DNA from: an uncultured Collinsella sp.
GTDB lineage: Bacteria; Actinomycetota; Coriobacteriia; Coriobacteriales; Coriobacteriaceae
Length of the DNA: 6,734 nt
Direction: 5' to 3'
Assembly (NCBI GenBank): GCA_900547855.1
Contig: URIK01000100.1
Coordinates: 1-6,734, forward strand
The translations under genes were made by a program, and so were the position numbers. The notes under the pieces are model-generated. The model ran no database searches. It was not told the DNA's origin and saw only the letters and a program-made list of their open reading frames with translations. Positions 1-6,701 of the stretch are shown one piece after another (within the stretch, counting starts at the first letter, position 1; each line of letters opens with the position of its first letter).

Positions 1-2217
1 GAGAAGAAGGACGCCGAGGACAAGGCCAAGGCCGAGCGCGCCTCCGAGCGCGGCAACCGTCGTGGCGGCAACAACGACCGTCGCGGTGGCCGTCGTAACG
101 ATCGCAACGCCTCCGACAACAACTCCGATCGCCACGTCTCCGAGAGCCGTCCGCACAGCCATCGCACCAACGCCAGCAACAACGTCGCTGCCGGCATGGA
201 CTTCCCCAACCCCGATAAGCAGGGCAAGGGCAAGAAGCGCAAGGGCGGTCACGGCAACGATGAGGACCACTACAGCCTGATGGCTCGTGAGGCCGAGGAG
301 TACAGTCGCGAGAAGGTGCTCGAGGAGGCTCGCGCCGCCGTCGAGGAGGCCTCTCGCGAGTCGACCGGTCGCCGCAAGAAGCGCAAGGAGAAGCGCGAGC
401 GCGAGGCTGCTAAGGCTCAGGAGGAGCGCAAGATTGAGGAGGCGCTGGCCCAGGGCGTGAACCCCGAGGAGCTCGACGCCATCAAGGTCTCCCAGGGCGT
501 TACCGTCCAGGAGCTCGCCGAGGCGCTCGACGTTCCGGCCAACGACATCATCAAGCGCCTGTTCCTGCTGGGCACGCCGCTCACGATGACGCAGTCCATG
601 TCCGACGACCTCGTCGAGCTCGTTGCCGACGACCTTGGCCGCCAGATCAAGATCATCACCCCCGAGGAGGAGAACACCTTCTCGTTCTACGACGATCCCG
701 CCGACCTTAAGCCCCGCGCCCCGGTCGTCACCGTCATGGGTCACGTCGACCACGGCAAGACGAGCCTGCTCGACGCCATTCGTCACACCGGCGTCGCTGC
801 CGGCGAGGCGGGCGGCATTACCCAGGCCATCGGTGCTTCGCAGGTCATGATCAACGACCGCAAGATCACCTTCATCGATACCCCTGGTCACGCGACCTTT
901 ACGGCCATGCGTGCCCGCGGCGCCAAGGTGACCGACATCGTCATTCTGATCGTGGCCGCCGACGACGGCGTCATGCCTCAGACCATCGAGTCGATCAACC
1001 ACGCCAAGGCCGCCGGCGTCCCCATCGTCGTCGCCGTCAACAAGATCGATAAGCCGGGCGCCAACCCCGACCGCGTGCGCCAGGAGCTCACCGAGTACGG
1101 CATCATCCCCGAGGAGTGGGGCGGACAGAACATGTTCGTCAACATCTCGGCCAAGCAGAAGATCGGTATCGATGACCTTCTGGAGACCGTGCTGCTCCAG
1201 GCCGACGTGCTCGAGCTTAAGGCCAACCCGGACACCTTTGCCTCCGGCAATGTCCTCGAGGCTAAGCTCGACAAGGGCCGCGGTTCGGTCGCTACCGTGC
1301 TGGTGACCCGCGGTACCCTGCACGTGGGCGATACGCTGGTCGCCGGCCTTACCTACGGCCGCGTCCGCGCCATGCTCGATCCCAAGGGCAACGCCGTCAC
1401 CGAGGCCGGCCCCTCCGACGCCGTCGAGATCCTGGGCCTGCAGTCCGTGCCCAACGCCGGTGACGAGTTCCGCGTGTTCGAGGATGAGCGCGAGGCTCGC
1501 GCCCTGGCCGATGAGCGTTCGCTCAAGGCCCGTATCGAGGAGCAGAGCCGCGTGAAGCACGTCACGCTCGAGAACCTCTTCGAGACCATCGCCGACGCCG
1601 AGGTCAAGGAGCTCAACCTGATCATCAAGGCCGACGTCCAGGGTTCCATCGAGGCCCTTCAGGACTCGCTCGACAAGATGGATCAGTCCGAGGTCCGCAT
1701 CAACACGATCCACTCCGCCGTCGGTGCCATCAACGAGACCGACGTCGTCCTGGCCGACGCCTCCAACGCCATCATCATCGGCTTTGGCGTGCGTCCCGAC
1801 GGCAAGGCCCGCTCCGCCGCCGAGCGCGAGGGCGTCGAGATCCGTTGCTACGACGTCATCTACAAGTGCCTCGAAGAGCTCGACGCTGCCCGTATCGGCA
1901 TGCTCAAGCCCACCGAGGTCGAGGTCTCCACGGGTACCGCGACTGTCCTGGACACCTTCAAGGTGCCCAAAGTCGGCATCGCCGCCGGTGTCCGCGTCGA
2001 GGAGGGCGAGATCGCCGCGACCGATTCCGTGCGCCTGGTGCGCGACGGCATTGTGGTCTTCAACGGCAAGATCGCCTCGATGCGCCACTACAAGGACGAG
2101 GCCAAGAGCCTCAAGAGCGGTTCCGAGGGCGGCATTGGCCTGGAGAACTTCCAGGACATCAAGCCCGGCGATCAGATCGAGGGTTACCGCATCGACCAGG
2201 TTGCCCGTACCGAGTAG
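1..2217 (+). CDS. infB: Translation initiation factor IF2, 5'-truncated by the window edge
   Basis: IF2 is the GTPase that brings fMet-tRNA to the 30S subunit and promotes joining of the 50S subunit. The frame is open from base 1, so the gene enters from the left. The ATG at 196 is internal: it has no Shine-Dalgarno site and lies inside the linker. Counting from base 1 there are 738 residues. Residues 1-90 are a disordered Arg/Asn/Gly/Asp-rich linker. About 92-155 is a highly charged Glu/Lys/Arg/Ala helix. About 163-217 is the IF2_N domain. The G domain has G1 GHVDHGKT (247-254), G2 GGIT (271-274), G3 DTPGH (293-297, His297 being the catalytic-type His), G4 NKID (347-350) and G5 SAK (383-385). 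A beta-barrel domain 2, domain 3 (around ADVQGSIEAL) and the C-terminal fMet-tRNA-binding C2 domain follow, ending in TAG. In C2, the usual Glu-Cys-Gly motif reads Glu-Gly-Gly (709-711). Codon choice is strongly biased, as expected for a highly expressed gene. Confidence 0.98.
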   Translation, partial: EKKDAEDKAKAERASERGNRRGGNNDRRGGRRNDRNASDNNSDRHVSESRPHSHRTNASNNVAAGMDFPNPDKQGKGKKRKGGHGNDEDHYSLMAREAEEYSREKVLEEARAAVEEASRESTGRRKKRKEKREREAAKAQEERKIEEALAQGVNPEELDAIKVSQGVTVQELAEALDVPANDIIKRLFLLGTPLTMTQSMSDDLVELVADDLGRQIKIITPEEENTFSFYDDPADLKPRAPVVTVMGHVDHGKTSLLDAIRHTGVAAGEAGGITQAIGASQVMINDRKITFIDTPGHATFTAMRARGAKVTDIVILIVAADDGVMPQTIESINHAKAAGVPIVVAVNKIDKPGANPDRVRQELTEYGIIPEEWGGQNMFVNISAKQKIGIDDLLETVLLQADVLELKANPDTFASGNVLEAKLDKGRGSVATVLVTRGTLHVGDTLVAGLTYGRVRAMLDPKGNAVTEAGPSDAVEILGLQSVPNAGDEFRVFEDEREARALADERSLKARIEEQSRVKHVTLENLFETIADAEVKELNLIIKADVQGSIEALQDSLDKMDQSEVRINTIHSAVGAINETDVVLADASNAIIIGFGVRPDGKARSAAEREGVEIRCYDVIYKCLEELDAARIGMLKPTEVEVSTGTATVLDTFKVPKVGIAAGVRVEEGEIAATDSVRLVRDGIVVFNGKIASMRHYKDEAKSLKSGSEGGIGLENFQDIKPGDQIEGYRIDQVARTE

Positions 2218-2221
2218 GGGG
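2216..2221 (+). promoter_or_regulatory. Shine-Dalgarno site of rbfA overlapping the infB stop codon
   Basis: AGGGGG starts inside the infB TAG stop (2215-2217) and ends 7 nt before the rbfA ATG at 2229. It fixes the rbfA start. It also means a ribosome terminating on infB sits on the rbfA initiation site, which favours coupled translation. Confidence 0.75.
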
Positions 2222-2228
2222 TAGCGCT

Positions 2229-2639
2229 ATGAAGCAAACGCAGGCAACCCGCCGTTTGGGCGAGCAGCTTCGCGAGAAGCTCGGTTATATCCTGCTCTTT
2301 GAGGTTTCCGATCCGCGTCTCGACCTGGTCACCCTGACTGCGGTCGAGGTCGCGGTGGACCGTTCGTTCGCACGCGTGTACGTGTCGTGCGATGCGAGCC
2401 GCTACGATGAGGTCATGGAGGCGCTTGCCAGCGCCAAGGGTCGTATTCGCAGCCTGTTGGCTCGCTCGCTCGATTGGCGCGTCACGCCCGAGCTCGATTT
2501 TCGCATCGATCGCTCGACCGATGAGGCCGAGCGCATCACGCGTGCGCTGGAAAACGTTCCGGCCACGCTTGCGATCGAAAAGGACGAGGACGGCTACCCG
2601 ATAGCGGATGCCGCCCAGGAGGCAGCTTTAGATGAGTAA
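2229..2639 (+). CDS. rbfA: 30S ribosome-binding factor RbfA
   Basis: RbfA is a small KH-fold protein that binds the immature 30S subunit near the 5' end of 16S rRNA (helix 1 region), helps late 17S processing and is needed for growth in the cold in model bacteria. The predicted protein is 136 residues, close to the 133 of E. coli. The family signature DPRLDLVTLTAVEV lies early, followed by the VYVS strand. The Ala-x-Gly interhelical kink typical of RbfA KH domains is A69-K70-G71, followed by RIRSLLA and the TPELDFRID strand. The last 20 or so residues are acidic and probably flexible. The ATG at 2229 is chosen because of the AGGGGG 7 nt upstream and the match to family length. The frame is open further upstream, but that part is the infB shadow. 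The gene begins 11 nt after infB and overlaps the next gene by 8 nt. Confidence 0.97.
   Translation: MKQTQATRRLGEQLREKLGYILLFEVSDPRLDLVTLTAVEVAVDRSFARVYVSCDASRYDEVMEALASAKGRIRSLLARSLDWRVTPELDFRIDRSTDEAERITRALENVPATLAIEKDEDGYPIADAAQEAALDE
2617..2622 (+). promoter_or_regulatory. Shine-Dalgarno site of the nrnA-like gene, inside rbfA
   Basis: A perfect AGGAGG within the last codons of rbfA lies 9 nt before the ATG at 2632. It supports that start even though the start overlaps the end of rbfA by 8 nt. Confidence 0.8.
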
Positions 2640-3675
2640 TTCCGCCGACCTCGCATCGTGCGAGTCTGCAGATATTCAGCGACGCATCCTCGAGCTCATC
2701 GAGGGTGCGTCCTCCATTGCGATTTCGGGACATACGTCTCCCGATGGTGACGCCCTGGGCTCCGTGCTGGGTCTGGGCTTATCGCTTATGAAGTTTTTCC
2801 CCAACAAGGACATTGCCCTGCTGCTGGCAGACGATGACCCGGTTCCGCGCATCTACCGCTTTATGGAGGGTGCCGACCGTCTGGTGCCGGCATCTGCGTA
2901 TACCGGCAATCCGGACCTGTTCATCTCAGTGGACGTGCCGGTCGTCGAGCGTCTGAACAACTCAGCCGAGGTACTCCGCCGCTCGTCGCATGTGGTGTGC
3001 TTCGATCATCATCCGGCGCGTGAGGAATTTGCCGAGCTGAGCCTGAGGTGCGTCGGCGCCGCAGCCTGCGCCATGATCATCGACCGTTTTTTGGACAATT
3101 GCGGCATTGTGGCTCGCGATGGTGTCGCGACCTGCCTGCTGTGCGGCCTGGTGACCGATACCGGTCGTTTTCAGTACCAAAACGCCGATGCAGCTGCGTT
3201 CCATGCCGCCTCGCGCCTGGTCGCGCACGGTGCCGATCCCGCGCGTGTTGCGCTCGAGGTCTACCAGAGCATGCGTGTAGAGTTCTTGCATCTTAAGTCC
3301 ATCGTTATGGGCCGCATCAAAACAGTGGCGCACGGTCGCGTGGCATATAGTTATGCGTACCAGAGCGACCTCGAGGCCTGCGGCGTCACTTCGGATGAGT
3401 GCGACGGCCTGGTCGATGTGGTGCGTTCGGTTATGGGTGTGGAGGTCTGCCTGTTTCTGAAGGGCATTGAGGGCGATACCAAGGTACGCGGCAACCTGCG
3501 CTCCAAGGGTGACCTTGATGTGTCCGAGATCGCTGCCAACTTTGGCGGTGGCGGGCATCATGCCGCCGCCGGCTTTTTCAACAACGGAACGATTCGCGAG
3601 ACGCTCGCCGTGGCACTTCCTATGCTGGCCGAGCTGGTGGGGGAGGATCCCGCTTCGGTGACCGTCGAGCTCTAA
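2632..3675 (+). CDS. nrnA: DHH/DHHA1 phosphoesterase, NrnA family (oligoribonuclease / pAp phosphatase)
   Basis: This family of cytoplasmic metal-dependent hydrolases degrades 2-5 nt RNA fragments and dephosphorylates 3'-phosphoadenosine 5'-phosphate (pAp) to AMP. Related proteins also hydrolyse pApA or c-di-AMP. The protein has 347 residues, slightly longer than typical NrnA. The DHH-domain metal ligands are visible in order: motif I with H34, D38 and D40 (HTSPDGDALGS), motif II D101 (SVDVP), motif III D125-H126-H127 (CFDHHP) and motif IV D176 (VTDTGRF). The DHHA1 substrate-binding glycine motif GGGHH is at 306-310. All catalytic positions are intact and there is no signal peptide or membrane segment, which argues against the membrane-bound GdpP type. 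The position just after rbfA matches the mycobacterial infB-rbfA-Rv2837c order, where the product is a c-di-AMP/nanoRNA phosphodiesterase. The exact substrate cannot be decided from sequence alone. Confidence 0.92.
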   Translation: MSNSADLASCESADIQRRILELIEGASSIAISGHTSPDGDALGSVLGLGLSLMKFFPNKDIALLLADDDPVPRIYRFMEGADRLVPASAYTGNPDLFISVDVPVVERLNNSAEVLRRSSHVVCFDHHPAREEFAELSLRCVGAAACAMIIDRFLDNCGIVARDGVATCLLCGLVTDTGRFQYQNADAAAFHAASRLVAHGADPARVALEVYQSMRVEFLHLKSIVMGRIKTVAHGRVAYSYAYQSDLEACGVTSDECDGLVDVVRSVMGVEVCLFLKGIEGDTKVRGNLRSKGDLDVSEIAANFGGGGHHAAAGFFNNGTIRETLAVALPMLAELVGEDPASVTVEL

Positions 3676-3690
3676 CATTTTGGATGGTAC

Positions 3691-4623
3691 ATGGCTCGTC
3701 GAACGCCTTCTCAATTGAATATGCTGCTCGCCGTCGATAAGCCGGTGGGCTGTACGTCCCACGATGTGGTCTCGCAATGCCGACGCGCCCTCCATGAGCG
3801 GCGCGTCGGCCATGCCGGCACGCTCGACCCCATGGCATCCGGCGTCATGGTGGTGGGCGTGGGCCAGGCTACTCGTCTGCTGGGCATGCTAACCCTCGAT
3901 ACCAAAAGCTATGTCGCCGACATCTCGTTTGGTGCCGAGACCAATACCGATGATGCGGAGGGCGAGGCGGTCCGCACAGTGGCTGTTGCCAACGAGCTCC
4001 GCGATCCTGCCTATGCCCGTGAGCACTTGGCCGCCATGCTGGGTCCGCAGATGCAGGTGCCGCCGGCGTTTTCGGCTATCTCGGTCAATGGCGTTCGCGC
4101 CTACAAGTCTGCTCGCGAGGGCAATGCGGTGGACCTACCTCCGCGCCCCGTCGAGGTCTATGCCGCCGACCTGATCGCCGTGGGCGGCGAAGGTGATACG
4201 TGTGTGTGGACCGTGGCGTTCTCGGTCAGCAAGGGCACCTATATCCGGGCTCTTGCCCGCGACTTGGGCCGCGCCTGCGAGAGCGCCGCGCACATTTCCG
4301 CGCTGCGCCGCACGGCCTCCGGTGTTGTTTCCATTGGCGCTTGTCATTCGGTCGAGGAGCTTTCTCCCGAGTCCGCGGCTGGCTTTGCCCTGGATCCCAT
4401 TGCGGCCTTGGGCGCCACGCGTGTTGACTTGCCGGGCAATCTTGCCGACGACCTGCTCTGCGGCCGTCGCATTCCCGTTGAGCGTGCGCTTGCCGATTTC
4501 GATATCTCGAAGGCGCTGTTTGCGCTGGTGCTCGATGGGGGACTCAAGGCGCTCGCCCGCATTGAGAGTGGCCGCTTTGTCATGGAGCACGTGTTTCCGC
4601 AGGCAATCGGCGGTGTTCGATGA
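3691..4623 (+). CDS. truB: tRNA pseudouridine(55) synthase TruB
   Basis: TruB isomerises U55 in the T-loop of elongator tRNAs to pseudouridine and also acts as a tRNA-folding chaperone. The protein has 310 residues, normal for the family. After a 10-residue basic lead, the fold begins at LLAVDKPVGCTSHD. The catalytic motif GHAGTLDP contains the nucleophile Asp46 and His41. Tyr74 (in KSYVADISFG) matches the conserved active-site Tyr. The VPPAFSAISVNG segment (123-134) and KGTYIRALARDLG (181-193, with R186 and D191) are present, followed by a small C-terminal PUA-like part. Ser131 stands where most TruB proteins carry Lys in the SAxK motif. The start at 3691 is 15 nt after nrnA and has only a weak upstream GGATGG (3682-3687), so ATG 3721 is a less likely alternative. 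The stop overlaps the ribF start by 4 nt. Confidence 0.97.
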   Translation: MARRTPSQLNMLLAVDKPVGCTSHDVVSQCRRALHERRVGHAGTLDPMASGVMVVGVGQATRLLGMLTLDTKSYVADISFGAETNTDDAEGEAVRTVAVANELRDPAYAREHLAAMLGPQMQVPPAFSAISVNGVRAYKSAREGNAVDLPPRPVEVYAADLIAVGGEGDTCVWTVAFSVSKGTYIRALARDLGRACESAAHISALRRTASGVVSIGACHSVEELSPESAAGFALDPIAALGATRVDLPGNLADDLLCGRRIPVERALADFDISKALFALVLDGGLKALARIESGRFVMEHVFPQAIGGVR

Positions 4624-5627
4624 TGTTGTCCGCTCGCGAGCTCGCGCGCGTCTTTTTCGCGGGCGAGTCGGACGAGGCTCGCATCGTTGCTGCCGATGCG
4701 TTTGATGAGTGCGAGCACTTGGGTGCCGCATCGATTGCCATCGGCGTGTTCGATGGCGTTCACCTTGGACACCAGGAACTCATCGAAGCGCTTGTCCGTG
4801 ATGCCCGTGCCCATGGCTGCAAGGCGGTCGTAGTTACCTTCGATCCTGACCCGGACGTCGTGGTAAGCCCTTCGCCCGCTCAAAAATTGATGACGACGGC
4901 CGATCGTCTGCATGCCCTGGCTCAAACCGGGGTCGATGCGGTGGTGGCCGTTCCCTTTACGCCTGAGGTTGCGGCGCTTGACCATGTTGATTTTCTCTCG
5001 CTGGTGTCGCGTCTGGTCGACATTCGATCGATTCGCGTTGGCAGTGACTTTAGGCTGGGTCGTGGCGGTGCATCTGGTGTTGCCGAGATGCGCACCTGGG
5101 GTGCCGAGCGCGGCGTTGACGTGTATGGTCACGACCTGCTTTGCGAGGGCGGTGAGGCCATTTGTGCCACCCGCATTCGTCATGAGCTGGGACAGGGCCA
5201 TGTGGAGCTTGCTGCTGAGTTGCTCGGCCGTCCGTATATGGTGCGTGGCGGTGTTATTCGTGGCCGTCACGAGGGTTCTGGCATGGGCTTTCCCACGGCA
5301 AACTTGCAGGTTCCCGACGGCATTCAGGTGCCAGCCGATGGCGTGTATGAGGGTCTGGTGCTGGTCGATGACACCGCGTGGCCCGCTGCCGTGAACGTCG
5401 GCCTGCCGCCAACGTATGCCGACGATGCCGCTTCGGCGCATCTCGAGGCCAACTTAATTGGTTATACGGGCGACCTGTACGGCGCTTTCGTTTCGCTGGC
5501 GTTTACGCGCTGGCTGCGTCCCTCGCGTGTGTTCGATTCGCTGGATGAGTTGATCGCGACCGTCGAGGGTAATATCGAGGACATTCGTCACAACTTGGGC
5601 AAGCAGGGGGTGAGCATCCGTGATTAG
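4620..5627 (+). CDS. ribF: Bifunctional riboflavin kinase / FAD synthetase
   Basis: RibF phosphorylates riboflavin to FMN and then adenylylates FMN to FAD in the cytoplasm. It has 335 residues. The N-terminal FMN adenylyltransferase module has the nucleotidyltransferase motif GVFDGVHLGHQ (42-52, with the HxGH pair H48/H51), GSDFRLG and the TRIR motif (184-187). In TRIR, the usual preceding Ser-Ser is Cys-Ala (C182, A183). The C-terminal riboflavin kinase module begins near RPYMVRG and has GFPTANL (223-229) with the nucleotide/metal residues T226 and N228, then PADGVY, the putative catalytic Glu276 in HLEANLIG, and DLYG (285-288). Both activities therefore look possible. Two in-frame ATGs (4620 and 4623) stand side by side. 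The first gives the ATGA overlap with truB, the second a one-base overlap. No strong Shine-Dalgarno site is seen, so translation probably depends on coupling to truB. Confidence 0.95.
   Translation: MMLSARELARVFFAGESDEARIVAADAFDECEHLGAASIAIGVFDGVHLGHQELIEALVRDARAHGCKAVVVTFDPDPDVVVSPSPAQKLMTTADRLHALAQTGVDAVVAVPFTPEVAALDHVDFLSLVSRLVDIRSIRVGSDFRLGRGGASGVAEMRTWGAERGVDVYGHDLLCEGGEAICATRIRHELGQGHVELAAELLGRPYMVRGGVIRGRHEGSGMGFPTANLQVPDGIQVPADGVYEGLVLVDDTAWPAAVNVGLPPTYADDAASAHLEANLIGYTGDLYGAFVSLAFTRWLRPSRVFDSLDELIATVEGNIEDIRHNLGKQGVSIRD
5605..5610 (+). promoter_or_regulatory. Shine-Dalgarno site deciding the GTG start of dnaG
   Basis: AGGGGG inside the 3' end of ribF lies 9 nt before GTG 5620. It supports this non-ATG start. 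The nearby ATG at 5630 is in a different frame from the primase. Confidence 0.7.
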
Positions 5628-6701
5628 CGATGAGGAAAAAGACCAGGTACGCGCTGCGTCTGACCTGGTTGCCATCGTGCAGGAAACGGTTGAGCTCAAG
5701 CCCCGCGGCCATGAGTTTTGGGGCTGCTGCCCCTTCCATGGCGAAAAGACGCCGTCCTTCCACATTATTCCCGCCACGCAGGTGTGGCATTGCTTTGGCT
5801 GCGGCGAGGGTGGCGACGTCTTCACCTATATCATGAAGCGCGAGAACCTGAGCTTTCCCGAGTCAATCCGTTATTTGGCCGATCGCGCAGGTATTGAGCT
5901 GCACGACACCGGAGATCGCCGCGAGCGCGGTACTAAGCGTGCCCGCATCTACGATCTGTGCGCCGAGACCGCCCAGTTCTACCACACCATGCTTATGCGC
6001 GGTAAGGACGGTCGTCCGCGCGAGTACTTTGCCAGCCGCGGCATGGGTGGCGACGTCTGCCGCCGCTACTGCCTGGGCTTTGCACCGGGCCGCAATATGC
6101 TGGTGTCGCACCTGTCTCAGGCGGGTTTTACCCCGCAGGAGATGATCGACGCCAACGTTGCCGTGAGCCGCGGGCGCGGGCAGCTCGCCGACCGCTTCTA
6201 CGACCGTGTGATGTTTTCCATCTTTGACGAGCAGGGTCACAACATTGCCTTTGGCGGTCGCATTATGGGCGACGGCCAGCCTAAGTATCTCAACACCGCC
6301 GAGACGAGCGTGTTTCATAAAAAGCGAAACCTCTACGGTTTTAATTGGGCCAAGGAGTTTATCGTCGCGCAGGATACCGCCATCGTGGTGGAGGGCTATA
6401 CCGATTGCATCGCCTGCTGGGAGGCGGGGATTAAAAACGTTGTCGCCACGCTGGGCACCGCGCTCACGGAGCATCACGTCAAGACGCTCACTCGCTTTGC
6501 CAAGCGCATCGTGTATATGTTCGATGGCGATGCCGCGGGCCAGAAGGCCGCCCGCCGCGCGATTCAGTTTATCGAGCAGGATTCGATGGACCTGCGCTGC
6601 GTGGTACTGCCCGACGGCAACGACCCTATGGAGTTTATTACGGCGCACGGCGGCCAGGAGCTGCAGGCGCGCATCGACGCGGCCGAGCCGCTCATGGACT
6701 T
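5620..6701 (+). CDS. dnaG: DNA primase DnaG, 3'-truncated by the end of genuine sequence
   Basis: DnaG makes the RNA primers for leading- and lagging-strand replication at the fork. The GTG start gives MISDEEKDQVRAASDL, a normal DnaG N-terminus, and overlaps ribF by 8 nt. The CHC2 zinc-binding domain has C37, H40, C58 and C61 (CPFHGEKTPSF ... HCFGCGEGGD). The catalytic-core basic region includes AFGGR (210-214) and KYLN (222-225) followed by the FHKKRNLYGF loop. The TOPRIM fold has the acidic Glu258 in VEGYTD and D302-G303-D304 in MFDGDAAG, which bind the catalytic metals. About 360 genuine residues are seen of roughly 600 usual. The end of the core and the C-terminal helicase-binding domain are missing because the contig stops. 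The open frame continues to the window end only through adapter sequence, adding the false peptide CLLYTSPSPR, which should be trimmed. The third base of the codon at 6700 already belongs to the adapter. Confidence 0.97.

Noticed and set aside
196..2217. ATG at 196 as the true start of infB
   Set aside because: The frame is open back to base 1 with IF2-like linker sequence, there is no Shine-Dalgarno site before 196, and the gene is simply cut by the window edge.
280..2217. Internal ATG at 280 as a start for a shorter IF2 isoform, as known in E. coli
   Set aside because: A GAGGA lies at 262-266 but 13 nt from the ATG, which is too far for a convincing site. No other support.
1845..2228. Upstream extension of the rbfA frame into infB
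   Set aside because: The extension is an Arg/His-rich out-of-frame translation of infB. The ATG at 2229 has a good Shine-Dalgarno site and gives normal RbfA length.
3676..3690. Terminator or promoter in the nrnA-truB gap
   Set aside because: Only 15 nt, no inverted repeat and no T-tract beyond TTTT.
2962..3813. Minus-strand open frame (283 codons) opposite nrnA and the truB start
   Set aside because: Its His/Ala/Arg-rich composition is typical of an antisense shadow, there is no motif, and it crosses a gene junction.
4344..5441. Long minus-strand open frame (365 codons) across truB and ribF
   Set aside because: It lies wholly opposite two well-supported genes, shows no recognisable domain, and is expected from GC-rich codon use, which suppresses antisense stops.
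5630..5836. ATG at 5630 as a gene start
   Set aside because: It is in a different frame from the primase and its product has no domain. GTG 5620 gives the complete DnaG zinc-domain N-terminus.
5863..6648. Minus-strand open frame (261 codons) opposite dnaG
   Set aside because: The opposite strand carries intact primase motifs throughout, and the antisense product is a GC-driven shadow.
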